From Hyphochytrium catenoides (Eukaryota; Sar; Hyphochytriomycetes; Hyphochytriales; Hyphochytriaceae), in contig FLMG01003682.1 of assembly GCA_900088475.1 (NCBI GenBank), forward strand, positions 1 through 38,524: a DNA stretch of 38,524 nucleotides, read 5' to 3'. Below, one piece after another: positions 1-11,674 of the stretch. Position numbers and translations under genes: made by a program. The notes under the pieces are model-generated. The model was not told the origin of the DNA and did not search any database. It saw only the letters and a program-made list of their open reading frames with translations. Within the stretch, counting starts at the first letter, position 1; every line of letters starts with the position of its first letter.

Positions 1-260
1 AGAGAGAGAGAGAGAGAGAGAGAGACAGGAAGGAAGAGAAGGATGATAATGAGTAATGGAAAAGGGAGTTCTTATTTGGATTTAGAGCTGCTCAGCATTC
101 AGAGAGAGAGCGAGGACAGAGACAAAGAGAGACAGAGAGAGAGACATTTGAAGGTACTAACAGAGATCAGCGGCTTGTTTAGGAGGAGGGAAAAGCAGAA
201 GAAGAAGAGAAGAGTTGGAGAGCCAGCAGGAGAGACAGAGAGAGAGAGAGAAACCAACCG
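1..260 (+). repeat. AG microsatellite and purine-rich tract upstream of IPO5
   Basis: The window opens in an uninterrupted (AG)n run at about 1-25. Short AG runs continue to about 255 (for example 104-145 and 231-252). The tract lies just upstream of the IPO5 start codon at 383, so it is probably promoter or 5' untranslated sequence. Open frames across it are Arg/Glu-rich translations of the repeat and not genes. The plus strand switches from purine-rich here to CT-rich inside the first introns of the same gene. Confidence 0.85.
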
Positions 261-382
261 CTCTTCTCGGATCTCTTACTTCCACTCTCCACTTTCCTTT
301 AACCATAAGGCAGAGCCGCAGCATCTCTTTTCTGCTCTCTCTCGTCGCAGCTCCCGCCGCCGCCGCCACATAAGGGAGGAAG

Positions 383-852
383 ATGGCGCAGCTGGTAGAT
401 ATTATTAGGGATCTCAAGTCCAATGACAATGAGCTGAGGAGAAGAGCTGAGCAACTCTATGAACAGGGAAAGGCAACTCACCCAGAACAGGTTCGGACAG
501 AGATTGACACTCTCTTTTTTTTCCCTCTCTTGTCTTTCCCGCTCCTCTTCTCTCTCCGTGCATTACCTCTCTCCCTGCACGTTTCAACTCGCTTTCTCCT
601 CTCCTCTCTTCTCTTGCTCCCCTCTTTTCCCTCGTCTTGATAATGCTTTTTCCTCTTTGCTCTCTCTCTCTGTTTCTCTTCTCTCTCTCTCTTTGTATCT
701 TTTCTTCTTGAAATTGTCCTTTCCTGTTCTCCCTTTTTCCTCTCTATCTCTGGTTTCCCCCTTATTTTCCGTCCTCTTCCTCGCCTTCTTGCTGCTCCTT
801 ATGATGACACACCCTGTGACTCCATCCTCTGGGCCCCCTTCCCCCTATGCCT

Positions 853-902
<50 letters not shown>

Positions 903-1254
903 CTCTCCCTTCTTCTCTCTCTCTCTCTGGTTTGGCTCCTCCTTTCCTTCCTCTTTCTCTTCTCTCTCTCTCTCTCTCCTGTCCTCTTCTGCTGTCGATG
1001 GTGCGGTCTGCAGGTGGTTGGAGAGCTCTTGCAATTGGTTCTGCAGAGTCCAGATCTCGGTGTCAGAGCTTTCAGCGCCGTCCTCCTGCGCCGATGCATT
1101 GAGAGAAAGGCTGGGGTTTGGGATAAAGTGAGCCCTGGCTTACAAGCAAATGGTTAGCGATCTGACCGCTCTCTACCTTGACCCTGCCAGGGCATTTCTT
1201 CCTATAACAGGATCCGCAGTGCACCTCTCTGGTTCCTTCTCCTTCTCTGTCCTT

Positions 1255-1305
<51 letters not shown>

Positions 1306-4300
1306 TCTCTCTCTCTTTCTCTTTTTCTCTCTTTCTTCTCTGACCCCTTGGGTACCACCCATGCATCGGCCAGAAGCTCTCTCTCTTTCCTGCTTTGCCC
1401 GTCCTCTTGTGCCTAAGTTTCCTCGCCCCTCTCCCTTACTGACCCTCCCTCCGCTCTATCATGCAGTCAAAAATGGTTTACTGCAGGCCGTCCAGTCAGA
1501 GACACACACAGACGTCCGGCGGAAGGTTGCACACGATGTTGCGGAGCTTGCCACAATGGAGGCCGTGATCGGAGAGAATGGAGCAAGTGGATGGCCAGAG
1601 CTACTGCCTGTAGTTGTCTCTCTTTGCCAGCAGAAAGATCCCCAAAAAAGAGAAGCAGGACTGGACCTTTTCCACAAGCTCTCCGACTACGTGCCGGAGA
1701 TCATTCTCCCTCATCAGAAAGATCTTAGAGAGATCTTTGCAGTCGCTTTGGTTGATGAGAATAACCTTGTACAGGTGGGAGAATGGCACAGCGCCTTATA
1801 TCGTCATGTGGTTCTCTCGTTCTCTCATTTTGCTCTCTCTCTCTCCCTCTTCATTCGCACATGTATAGATGTAAACATCTCTTAGCGGCTTAGTACATGC
1901 ACGATGTTCTTTCCCTTTTCATGTGCTCTCGTAGTCGCTCCCTCGACTTTTCTTTACCCTTCTCTGCGCAGCGCTTTGCCAGGAGACCTCTAGTGCTCAT
2001 TGGCTTTTGATGCGTGATGAAGTGACTTGCCTTCTGCTTTCGCATTGTATCTGATGACCTGTCATATAATGTGCCTTAGGTGGCGGCGCTTCGTGCCATT
2101 GTAGCGCTGTTGATTGCGTTGGAAGAAAGAGCCGCTCTAGAGCCCTTCAAGCCTCTCCTTCCTCTTATGCTTAAGGTCAGGTGCCAATCTCTCACCTGCC
2201 CCTTTGGTGACACGTTTCGGCTTTCCTCGGCTGTTTGGTGGCTCTGGCTCTCCGTCCCATTTCCAGGTTTTCCTCTCTTGTCAGCCTCCCAAATTGTCGC
2301 TTCGCCGGTGGTTTGTTGGTTGGGCACCTCTTAGTGACCGCCGGTTGTTTTTCCCTTGTAGGCCATTGAGATATCTCTGCAACATGGTGATGAGCTCGTA
2401 GTCCGAGACGCTTTGGCTGCACTGGTTGATGTGGCTGCTGCGCAGCCAGAGTTCTTACGCCCCTCACTAGGAGAAGTGGGAAGGGCAATGCTCTTCATCG
2501 CTCAGTCCAAAGCCTTGGATGCGGGAACCAGAAAGCTAGGAGCAGAGCTGCTTGTCTCACTGGCGGAGAGCGCTCCCGGTAGGTGAAAAAAAAATGGAGA
2601 AAAGAAAGAGGGAGCTGCACTACTTTCTTATCATTGGAGGACCTGAAGAATGGAGCAGACAGACACCGTGGGCTATTCGAGTCCTCTTTCTAGCTGTTGT
2701 CTCGTCTCCTGGACGGCTTTGTCCCTTGACGGTGGTGCCGTCGCTGGGTGCCCACTTTTTCCTGTCGATTTTGCTCTATTCTAGCGCCTTAAACCGTTAT
2801 CTTCGATTGATCTCCTCACCAGGTATGGTTCGGAAGAGTAAATGGCTGGTCCAGGCAGTGCTTCCTCTTACTATGGAGATATTGTGCACCGTGGAGGAGG
2901 ATCCTCTTTGGGGAGAAAAGGAAAACGAGATGGAAGACTTTGGGGATATCGCGGCGAATGACGAGGGTGAGCGACGAGAAAGAGAGAGATGCTTCAACGC
3001 GTTCCCACGTGCTCAGCCATCGTTCCTTTCTCTTTCGTTTTAGTGGACACCTCTATCTGGACTACAGCGACTCCCTTCTATCTTTAAGATTCTGTAGCTA
3101 TCGGTGTTATTCCCTCCTCTCCCCCCAAATGTGACCATCTTTATGCTAATCTGTGACAGACGGCGAGAATCTACCGGAGTTTGCTGCCGAGGCCATAGAC
3201 CGCATAGGCAAAGCTCTGGGTGGACAGGCTGTGCTGCCTGTTGCCTTCCCTTTGATCACCTCCTACCTCCAAGCAGATGACTGGAAGAGGCGACGAGCCG
3301 CTCTTTACTCTTTGGCGCTTTTGGCAGAAGGCTGTAGAAAGGTTACCTATGCTTCACACCTTCGAGGTCTCGTCCTTTGTTTGCATTGAGTCTCTCTCAG
3401 TGACGGTGCCTCTCTGCTCTCGGTCTGTTGGCCCTTTAATGCTTTCCCTGTCCCTGCCATGTGCAGAGTGTTGATCACGCCTTTGTTGTTAGCGGGGCCG
3501 ATTCTCACACATCCGCTTCCTGCCTCTGGTATCACCCATAACAGGTCATGCTAAAGGATTTGGGCAAGGTGGTTGCAGCATTGGTGCCATTCACACGAGA
3601 CAACAGTCCAAGAGTCCGCTATGCAGCTGTCCTCTGTCTTGGACAGTTCGCCGAGGAGTTTGGAGAGAGGGAAAAGGAGAAGTCAAAGAACTTTCAGGAC
3701 AAGTTCCATGCCCAGGTCGTTCCTGCCCTAATGGGCGCTCTCAGTCCGAACGAGCTTCCAAGGATCCAGGTGAGAGCATGGCCCTTCGTGAACAGAATTA
3801 TTCGGTAGGGAAGGACGTCAGGGTGATCACACATTCTCTCTTCTCTAGGTAATATCAGACTTGCACCTTGTTCTTCTTCTCTTTAAGTCCCTTTGTTAGG
3901 TATAGCCCACCGTTATCTTTTCCTTTTCTCTATCTCGTGTGAAGGGACCTCCGTAGAAGTATATTTACAGCGCTCACGGGAACTGATCATTGACGCCAAA
4001 TGTTTCGCGCACTTCTCTAGTCATTGGCAGCCAGCGGGCTAGTGAACTTTTGTCATGTTGAGCGATGCAGACTTTCGGCCCTGAAGCCTTACGTTGGGCC
4101 GCTACTGCAGTGTCTTTTTGATGCACTTCGACACTCTCCACGACAGGTACGCGGCACGAGCATGGAGAATTAAGTGACGTGTGACAGGCTCGGAGAAAGC
4201 TTTGTGACAGGCTGGGAGAAAGCTTTGCGACATGACCTTTAGCGCGCTGATATGGGTAATGATGGGTTGCAAGGAGTCGTGACGGTGTCAGGCGGTGTAT

Positions 4301-7300
4301 TGAGACAGGGAATAGCTAAAGAATGAGGAGGAGGGGTCGATGGGCGGTGTGACCGGTGTGCATCACCACTCAAGTAGGCTCTCTTTTGATCAGGTGAAGG
4401 AGCAGACGATCACAGCGATTGGCTGTGTGGCCCAAGTGATTGGGGAGGATTTCCAGCACTACTACGACCTCTTCATGCCGTTGGCATCCGAGATTCTACT
4501 GAAAGCGGAAGGCACAGAGAACGCCTTACTGAGGGGGAAAGCGATGGAGGCCGTCGCGCTTGTTGGTAAGTCTTATCACTATGTGGGCAACCTTGAGAGA
4601 TTCCAGCTCTCTCTGTACTCTTCCGTTGGTGCTCGGGTATCGGACGAGCCATCTTACTGACGCTTCCTTATGATCGTCCATTCTTCCGCGTCCTCATCTG
4701 GCGCTTCCTTTCCTCAAGAAGCTCGATTGCTCGTTCCTCTGCTTTGCGGTTCTGGTCTATCGTGGGTTATGCTCCTTACAATAACCCTCTACTTCTCTAG
4801 GGCAATCCGTCGGCAAGGAGCGGTTCCTAGCGGATGCTCAACAGGTGATGGGACTCTTCCTTCGCCTGCAGGACAGCGACGAAGTGTCTGACAAGTTTGG
4901 GACGCTTGGCGAGTACTTGACACAATCATGCACAAGGATCGGAAGGGTAAGAGCCTGTCAAGCACCTCGCGAAAGGCTAGATATCGGGGCACCTCAAGGA
5001 CAGAACACGAAGTCTGCACTTTGAATAGTCCTCGATCAGCTTTAACTCTTGTCCCTGCTATCTCTTCAGATCCTAGGTGCCGACTTTGTGCCTTATCTCC
5101 CGCGGGTCCTCCCTCATGTTCTCAAGCAAGCGCAGTATGAGCCAGAGTTCGTTATCCAGGATGAGGAAGAGGTAAGGGAGACTCCCGTAAAGTATCGCTC
5201 CCTGACGCCTCACTCCCGACACTCTCACTTCCAGTGTTGTCTGGTGCTTATCTCCTCCTTCTGCGCTTGCAAGTTTGAGCAAAGCTCTCCAATAACTGAT
5301 TCACACTCCTGACGCTCCTTTTTACCTTACCTTGTCTTTTGCTGTCTTCACTTATGCGATGCCCTTAGACTGGAGAGATCGAAGGTCTGGACGTGGTGGT
5401 CCTTCAGGTCCGAGGTATGGGCACGCGACGAATGGGTTTGAACACCGCGGCCCTCCAGGAGAAGGCTACAGCTTGTCATATGCTCTATCAGTATGCCTTG
5501 GACCTTGGTGGGCACTTCTTACCGTTCGTTCAGGATACCGCACAGACGCTGGTGCCACTCATAAGATACAGATACATGGAACAGGTGAGCAATCTTTGGA
5601 GGCGGAAGAAAGTAAGCAGCCAAATATGGTAGTATTCAGCTACGTAGAAGCTGGTTAAAACACAGAAGCAGAGATTTTTGCGTGGCTTCTTTCTCCACTC
5701 AGCCTCTCATTTTTGTTTTGATGTTTCCATTGTATAGGTCCGACTCGCCGCTATCTTGGGTCAGCCGCGGCTGCTGGATTGCGCAATCAGCGGGTTGAAG
5801 CAGGAAGAGGTTTCCAGCAGAGTGCAGAACGCCTCCTCTCTACCGCAGGCGCTGCTAGAAGCCCAATTGGAGCCCCTTCTTAAGGCCTTACGAGAGGAAG
5901 AGGAAATGGAATGCCTCTGCGCTGTCTCTGATGCCCTTAGTGAGACCTTCCAGCTTGTCCAAGAGGCAAAGAGAGACGGCCTTCCAATTACTATCCCTCT
6001 CTCTGCCGTACCTCATGTCGTGACGGCCCTGCGAGATGCCATAGGCCAGAGCATTCAACGTAGGAGAGAAAGGGCCGCAAACAATGCTCAGGACCCAGAC
6101 TATGATGAGGAAGCTGCGGATGCAGATGCGGAAGCGGAGGAAATGGAGGATGATTTTCTTACCTCTCTTACAGATGCAGTGGGTTATCTCATGAAGATGC
6201 ACAAGGAAGAGTTCTTCGACACCTTTGCCAAGGTAGAAGGGCGATTGACGATTTGTCTGTCCTTGTCGTGCGACATCTATGGAATCTCATTCTGTCCCCG
6301 TGTCATGACGGAGCTTCTTCTGCCTAACCTCCTGTCGTATACCATAATACCACCGCCTCTACCTCCTGTCATTCGCTGCTCTGATGGCGTCCTTCTGCAA
6401 TATGTTGACGGAAAGAAGTCTGACGTTGCCCTTGTGATGCAGCTCCTTTACCCCTTTGTTGGGCTTTTCTTTAAAGACCGCAAGGATAAAGTGCTGCTGG
6501 AGTTGGCGATCTGCATGATGGACGACGTTATTGAACACTGCGGAGAGAGGTAAGGACTTACAATACGCTGCTGCCTTCTTTCTTTTATAGTTTCCTATCG
6601 CTTGTTGTCTTCCTTTGCTTCTCCTCGTGATGACTGGTAGGACCTTTTGTAAAAGGGCCAATAGTGGGTAGTGCACCCATCCAAAGCCTTAGTTCTGCTT
6701 GAACGTTCTTTACCTCGCTATTGCCTCAAGCAGTCTTGTGGCACGGCGCACCTATCTACGTATTGGCTCTCTAGCTCAGTGTCGTCCTCTTTATTTTGCA
6801 GAGCTCAAGCCTTTCTTCCAGAGTTCCTTCCGGTTCTTGGTGATGCTTTGTCAGATCGCTCTTCTGACAAAGTGCGGAAATCTGCCGCCTATGGAGTGGG
6901 AGTGTGTGCAGACTTTGGAGGTGCAACCTTCGACCCTCATGCTGGCTCATTCCTTTCAGCTTTAGTGGGACTCATTCAAGAGGTAAGTGTAGATTCAAGC
7001 TACACATTGTATAGATGGGAGAAAGGGAAGGCAGTGGGTTGAGAGCAGCAGGACAGGGGTGAAGATAGAAGCCTTCATAAAGGGTCTTCTCCTTCTCCCG
7101 TAACACGTCTCTGATAATATATCAGCGGGTCAATGTTCAGGGACCAGTTAAAGCAGTGATAGTGCCTTTGGGAAAGTTGAACAGGTTGAGAAAGAACTTA
7201 GTCTAAACGTGCAAGTGCCCTCGAGAGGTGATGCCCTGACTGATCAGCGGCTGGGGCCCGCCTTTCTCTCTCACAGATAAGGAAAAACAACGAGGAAGAA

Positions 7301-8077
7301 GAAGATTTTCTGTTGGCTAGAGACACAGCCATCGCTGCGGTATGGAAGATCCTTGTAGCCAGACCGACAGTGTTGGAAGGAGCGGGAGAAGGCCTGTGGC
7401 CTACTCTTCTCTCCTGGCTCCCTCTCCGTCACGATCTCCTTGAGGCACAAGAGCTGCATTCGAGGCTCTTGGACCTAGCAGAACGAGGAGACCCTAGAGT
7501 GATGGGGAAGAACCTGGAGAATCTCTCCAGACTTCTGGCTATCTTTGCCGATATCTTAGGTACGGCTGCCGCTTCTTCGTCTTATAGCTAGCCCTTTTTT
7601 GACGTGTAGCTCTCTTCTCTGTTCTGGCTCGCGGTCTGTCTTACTGTCTTATATCGATTTCTGGCTCACTCTTTCTTCACTGGGCAGCTGGGCCGGAGGG
7701 TGAGGAGGAGGAGGAGGAGGACGAAGAGGAAGGACTCATCACGCCAGAAGATGCACAGCGAATGCTATTGATCCTAGGCAAAATACAGGTATAGAGTCGA
7801 CTGTCCTCTGGCCTTCCGAAGCCTATTAATCCTTTCTTTGGCATTTTCCCTCGCCATAACCCTTTTTTCCTTACATCGCACTTTCTCATCTGGTCCGCAT
7901 CCCACGCTTCTCTTTGTCGCCACCTTACGCTTATTTTTGACCTCTCTGTCCATTGCTCCCTCCACACTCCTACGATCAATGCAGCAACAAGTTGACCCAG
8001 CCATAGTCAATGCAGCTTGGTCAAGCCTGAGCGAGGAGCAGCGACAACAATTTCAGATCGCGCAGCAAGGAGAGTAG
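383..8077 (+). CDS. IPO5: Importin-5 / Kap121-type nuclear import receptor (19 exons)
   Basis: Karyopherin-beta carrying cargo such as ribosomal proteins through nuclear pores under RanGTP control. In-phase exons: 383-490, 1014-1152, 1467-1774, 2080-2175, 2362-2578, 2823-2966, 3160-3341, 3545-3769, 4021-4146, 4394-4565, 4801-4946, 5070-5171, 5369-5584, 5738-6232, 6443-6549, 6802-6982, 7277-7559, 7688-7788, 7985-8077. They give 1146 residues, close to the roughly 1100 of animal IPO5. The whole length is HEAT-repeat helices. Family landmarks seen are DWKRRRAALYSLALLAEGC, HYYDLFMPLASEILLKAEG, LLRGKAMEAVALVG followed by GQSVGKERFLADA, an acidic loop near residues 846-866 (DPDYDEEAADADAEAEE), MMDDVIEHCGER, RKSAAYGVGVCADFGG, and the C-terminal SLSEEQRQQFQIAQQGE. 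The start ATG sits in GGAAGATGG, preceding MAQLVDIIRDL. Intron 14 (6233-6442) is 210 nt, open and in frame. The gene is convergent with RPS2. The family call is very secure; individual splice sites are inferred. Confidence 0.96.
856..899 (+). repeat. (CT)n microsatellite in IPO5 intron 1
   Basis: An almost perfect CT dinucleotide run of about 44 nt lies inside intron 1 (491-1013). The rest of that intron is also strongly pyrimidine-rich. It produces Ser/Leu-rich open frames on the plus strand and Arg/Glu-rich ones on the minus strand; these are repeat artefacts. Confidence 0.9.
1259..1298 (+). repeat. (CT)n microsatellite in IPO5 intron 2
   Basis: A CT run of about 40 nt, followed by imperfect CTTT/CTCT sequence to about 1340, lies inside intron 2 (1153-1466). 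The orientation matches the array in intron 1. Confidence 0.9.
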
Positions 8078-8763
8078 CGTCGTTAGGAAAGAAAAGAGAT
8101 TTTTGCATAGAAACGGGATGACGGGAGAATAGGTAGGGATGTACATAGGGTTCAGCAGCTATAAATAAGTTAAGGCAGATGGTACATATCGTGCCCACCC
8201 TCTTCGTTCTATGGCAAATGCCCTTTGCCTTTGTTCTCTCTTTGTATGACAACCTTTTTTTGCACGGACTGCCCGTGGTTTTAGAACTGGACGGTTATCT
8301 CCTAATAAGTGCTGAACCACCACCCAGAAGTGTTCCTATTGCCTACCATCGATGCCATTTGCTTGCTCGGAAGGGTTAGAGTCACGTCTGCTATACGTCA
8401 TTCTCTGTCTTAGTATTGTCTTATTTTCCTCGTCCGTCCTCTCCCTTTGTCCATCGCTCTTTGACTCTATCGCCTGCTCTAAACCCTTCACCTCCAATTG
8501 ATCGTCAAGAGGTTCATCCACTCCATGGACGCTAGTTCCAAGTAGAGGTCTTAGGTAAGGAAAGCAATATATTACCATCAGTAGCCCTAGAGAAGGTCAG
8601 CACCTACGCGCCGTAGCGTTGCCCACACGCTCTCCCTCTCTACCTATCTCTCGGCGGCTTGGGTCAGCACCTACGCGCCGTAGCGGTTGCCCATCCGCTT
8701 TCCCAAGTCTCCCTTTTCCGCCAGAGGCCCTCATTCTACCAACAGTCTCTCCCCCTGATAGGC
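8078..8763. other. Convergent 3' region between IPO5 and RPS2
   Basis: No gene is supported here. The segment should hold the 3' untranslated regions of IPO5 (plus) and RPS2 (minus). Open frames in it are short and lack splice or family support. Its one notable element is the direct repeat at 8595-8685. Confidence 0.6.
8595..8685. repeat. Direct repeat of a 24-bp hairpin-forming element
   Basis: The sequence GGTCAGCACCTACGCGCCGT, continuing with AGCG, occurs at 8595-8618 and again at 8662-8685, a 67-bp offset. Each copy contains a small inverted repeat, CTACG-CGC-CGTAG. The bases after each copy are also alike (GTTGCCCA against GTTGCCCA one base later), which suggests a diverged 67-bp tandem duplication. 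It lies 79 bp beyond the RPS2 stop codon, in the presumed 3' untranslated region. Confidence 0.8.
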
Positions 8764-9619
8764 TTAGTAAGCCTTAGAGGTCTTCGCAAGGAAGTCAGTA
8801 TGCTCCTGAAGAGGAGACTTCTGGAAGACAGTCTCGGCCCAGAGGTCAGGGCTGAGGTAGCTGTAGGTCTTGGACAGAGCATAGAAGCAAGCCTTCACGA
8901 AGTTGCCCATGGTACGCGTGTGACCCCTAGAAGCAGTGTAGCAGTCCTCAATGCCTGCCATACCCAGAAGCTTCTTGGTGACAGGAGCAGCGACAAGACC
9001 GGTACCACGAGGGGCTGGGATCAGACGCACGCGGACGGAACCGCACTTGCCCGTTACCTTGTTAGGCACGGTGTGAGGGCGGCCGACCATCTTGCCCCAG
9101 TATCCTCTGCGGATAGGGATGGTAGAGATCTTGGCAAGGATGATGGCACCGCGGATAGCGGTAGCAACTTCCTTAGCGCACTTTACACCGAGACCAACGT
9201 GACCGTTGCCGTCTCCGACAGCGACGAATGCCTTGAAGCGGGTACGCTGGCCGGCAGAAGTCTGCTTCTGAACAGGCATGATCTTCATGACCTCATCCTT
9301 AAGGGTGGAGCCCAGGAAGTAGTCCACGATCTGGTACTCCTTGACAGCCATGGAGAAGAGATAGATCTCCTCAAGGCTCTTGATCTTGCCCTCCTTGACG
9401 AGACGGCCAAGCTTGGTCACAGGGACCCACTCCTTCTCATCACCACCCTCACGACGTCCGCGTCCACGTCCGCGTCCACGTCCACGTCCGCGGCCGAAAC
9501 CACCACGCTCACCTAAAACATTCCCAATGGAAGGGCAATCATTAGCCGTGATAAAGAACAACATAAGTCATAAAAGAAAGCCCTTCAATCACTACCTTAC
9601 CTCTAGGTGCGTCAGCCAT
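8764..9619 (-). CDS. RPS2: 40S ribosomal protein S2 (uS5), two exons
   Basis: Cytosolic small-subunit ribosomal protein uS5, located near the mRNA entry tunnel and important for decoding accuracy. Exon 1 is 9619-9601 (start MADAPRG), the intron is 9600-9513 (GTAAGG...TTTTAG), and exon 2 is 9512-8764, ending in TAA. The product is 255 residues. Features seen: an N-terminal RGG-like tail of alternating Arg/Gly at about residues 8-27, as is usual in eukaryotic uS5; the S5 N-terminal dsRNA-binding fold with [20 protein letters not shown]; then [20 protein letters not shown] and [19 protein letters not shown] in the C-terminal half, and [13 protein letters not shown] near the end. A very short first exon carrying only the start and a few codons is common for ribosomal protein genes. 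The identification is certain. Confidence 0.98.
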
Positions 9620-10984
9620 TGTAGATAATGGGGTTGATAGACAGAGTATCAGGAGGCAAATGGGCAATGGGCAAATCTCAATGTGAAGACTGGTCCGAGC
9701 TTCAGATCCGGGAAAGCTCCGATCGCCGGCACATGGAAGGGATGGCCGTGGCGGCAGGATGGGTGGACCGCTGAGTAGTAACCTAAGTACATATGACTGT
9801 TATGTCGTTGGGTGGGGAGGGCGGACGGATGGTTGAGAGGACAAAAAGAAACCCTCAGTTTCATCAGCTACAGTTAAAATCCCTCTAATCTATCATCATT
9901 ATAATAAATAAATGATGTGAGTACTTTGGTGGCACATCGGGAGAGTTATATTATTATAATTGAAAGCGAACAAGAGGGAGAAGAAGCTACCTACTATTTA
10001 ATAGCAAATGTATGTAGGAGACCATTTCTCCTCCTTCCTCCTCTCTTTTTATCTGCTTTAGCATCATCATCATTAGCAATTTCCTACCTTTTTGACCAGC
10101 CCCCGTTCTTTGATAACCTCTTTGATTCTTCTATCTTGCTGCTGCTCCTCTCTCACTCAAAGGAAGAGTCTCTGTTCTTCTTAATCCCGTCTTTCTCCTT
10201 TGCTCACTGCTTCTTTTCCTCACTAACTACTCCTCTTGTCTCGTTCCATCAAGCCCCCTCCTCCTCCTGCTGCCCTACTACTAGTCTTTTAAAGTAGGCC
10301 TCTGCCTGGTTGTCCCTTGGCGTTCATCTCACCAAGCAACCATTCCTATCATAGTAGTAGTAGACGGTGCGGCGACAAGAAAAAGCTGCGGTCAGCTAAT
10401 AATTATGTAAGGTCTATCTGCTTTCTTCCTCCTCCTCTTTCTCAAGAGACCTACTAGGTAGGAGGGGCGCACCACCTTGGTTGTTTGCTCCTCCCTTTTC
10501 TTTTCTTTCTTATCATCTTCGTCCTCCTCGAGGTAATAACGGAGACGAGGAGGGACTTTGTATTATGACCCTGGTCCGACGACGCTCGTCAACGATCACG
10601 AATCATGATGATGACACCGCTTGGACGAGCGGCAAACTAGCTCAACAGGCTGCTCTTCTCTTCTTCTTCTAGCCTCTTCTCACGTCACCGACTCCAGCTG
10701 CAGCAGCACAATCCTCTTTCTTCTTTGCTTTCTCTCCTCCAGGCTGGGAGGTGGACGACAATAGAAGAAGGAGGAAAAGATAGTACTTCTTCCTCCGCTT
10801 CTTGGCAAGGGTTGTTGATGTCAAGTCATACCAGCTTTGAGTGGATTCTTGTCTAGTAATAGTGGCTCTTGTGGGGCTACTTAAGTACGGAGAACAATGT
10901 TTTTAGCCGCAGTAGTAATATTATTGTCCCCACTGGTCAAGAAACCTTGTGTTTGCTCTATCACCAACTGCTGCCTTGAGCTTG

Positions 10985-11020
<36 letters not shown>

Positions 11021-11674
11021 ATCTCTCTCTCTCTCTCTCAAAATCTCTCTCTCTCTCTCTCAAAATCTCTCTCTCTCTCTCAAAATCTCTCTCTCTCTCT
11101 CAAAATCTCTCTCTCTCTCAAAATCTCTCTCTCAAAATCTCTCTTTCAAAATCTCTCTCTCTCTCTCTCTCAAAATCTCTTTCTCAAAATCTCTCTTTCA
11201 AAATCTCTCTCTCTCTCTGTCTCTCACAAACACACTCTCTCTCTCTCGCTCAATCGCTCTCTCTCTCACACACACACTCGCTCTCTCAACTCCCTTTCTC
11301 TGTCTCGCTCTCCCTGTTTTTTTTCCCCTATATCTCTCCTATGTCTCTCTCTCCCATCTCTTCTGATCACTCCATCCCTCGCGCTTTCTGTCTCTCTGTC
11401 TTCCTCTCTCTCCCGCTCACTCTCTCCTCCTTTGGCTGGTCAATTTCCTTCCAGAGCTCTATTGCCCTGCGACTTCCCGTCAGTGTCTCACGCGTCTCTC
11501 TCACTTCTTCCTCTTCAGCTTTATACAGTCGATCAGGAGAAAGAGGAGACCTTCATCAGAGAGAAAGAGATCGACAGAAGAACAAGAAGCTCCCTTTTGA
11601 GGCTGCATTTGTCCCTTCTTCCCTTCTCCGCTTGAGACCATCACGGACCACGGAGTCCGTAGCTCCTCTCCACC
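9620..11674. other. Gene-free divergent upstream region of RPS2 and OXA1
   Basis: About 2 kb separates two divergent start codons and should carry both promoters and 5' leaders. I found no conserved protein, tRNA or rRNA in it. The part near 9890-10010 is AT-rich. The part from about 10020 to 10780 is rich in CTC/TCT triplets and includes a GA/TC-rich inverted pair (arms near 10521-10530 and 10546-10556). The last 700 bp is dominated by CT-rich repeats. Long Ser/Leu open frames at 10897-11682 come from the repeat array and are not believed. Confidence 0.6.
10985..11300 (+). repeat. (CT)n-CAAAAT interspersed array, then CT/CACA-rich tail
   Basis: A run of CT dinucleotides at about 10985-11016 is followed by about eleven copies of the hexamer CAAAAT, each separated by a (CT)n spacer of even but variable length, ending near 11200. 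After that the tract decays into CTCTCACACACA-type sequence. Because units are made of a hexamer plus even-length dinucleotides and contain no stop codons, two reading frames stay open across it. It lies 400-700 bp upstream of the OXA1 start. Confidence 0.9.

Noticed and set aside
43-408. Arg/Glu-rich open frame over the AG tract
   Set aside because: Repeat-derived; it overlaps the IPO5 start in another frame and has no conserved content.
459-1157. Leu/Ser-rich 232-codon frame
   Set aside because: Mostly intron 1 of IPO5, CT-rich sequence. Only its end coincides with the real second exon.
5888-6202. 104-codon minus-strand frame
   Set aside because: Antisense shadow of IPO5 exon 14, including its acidic loop.
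8659-9516. 285-codon plus-strand open frame
   Set aside because: It is the antisense shadow of RPS2 exon 2. The minus-strand reading is a textbook uS5 protein and the plus frame has no family features.
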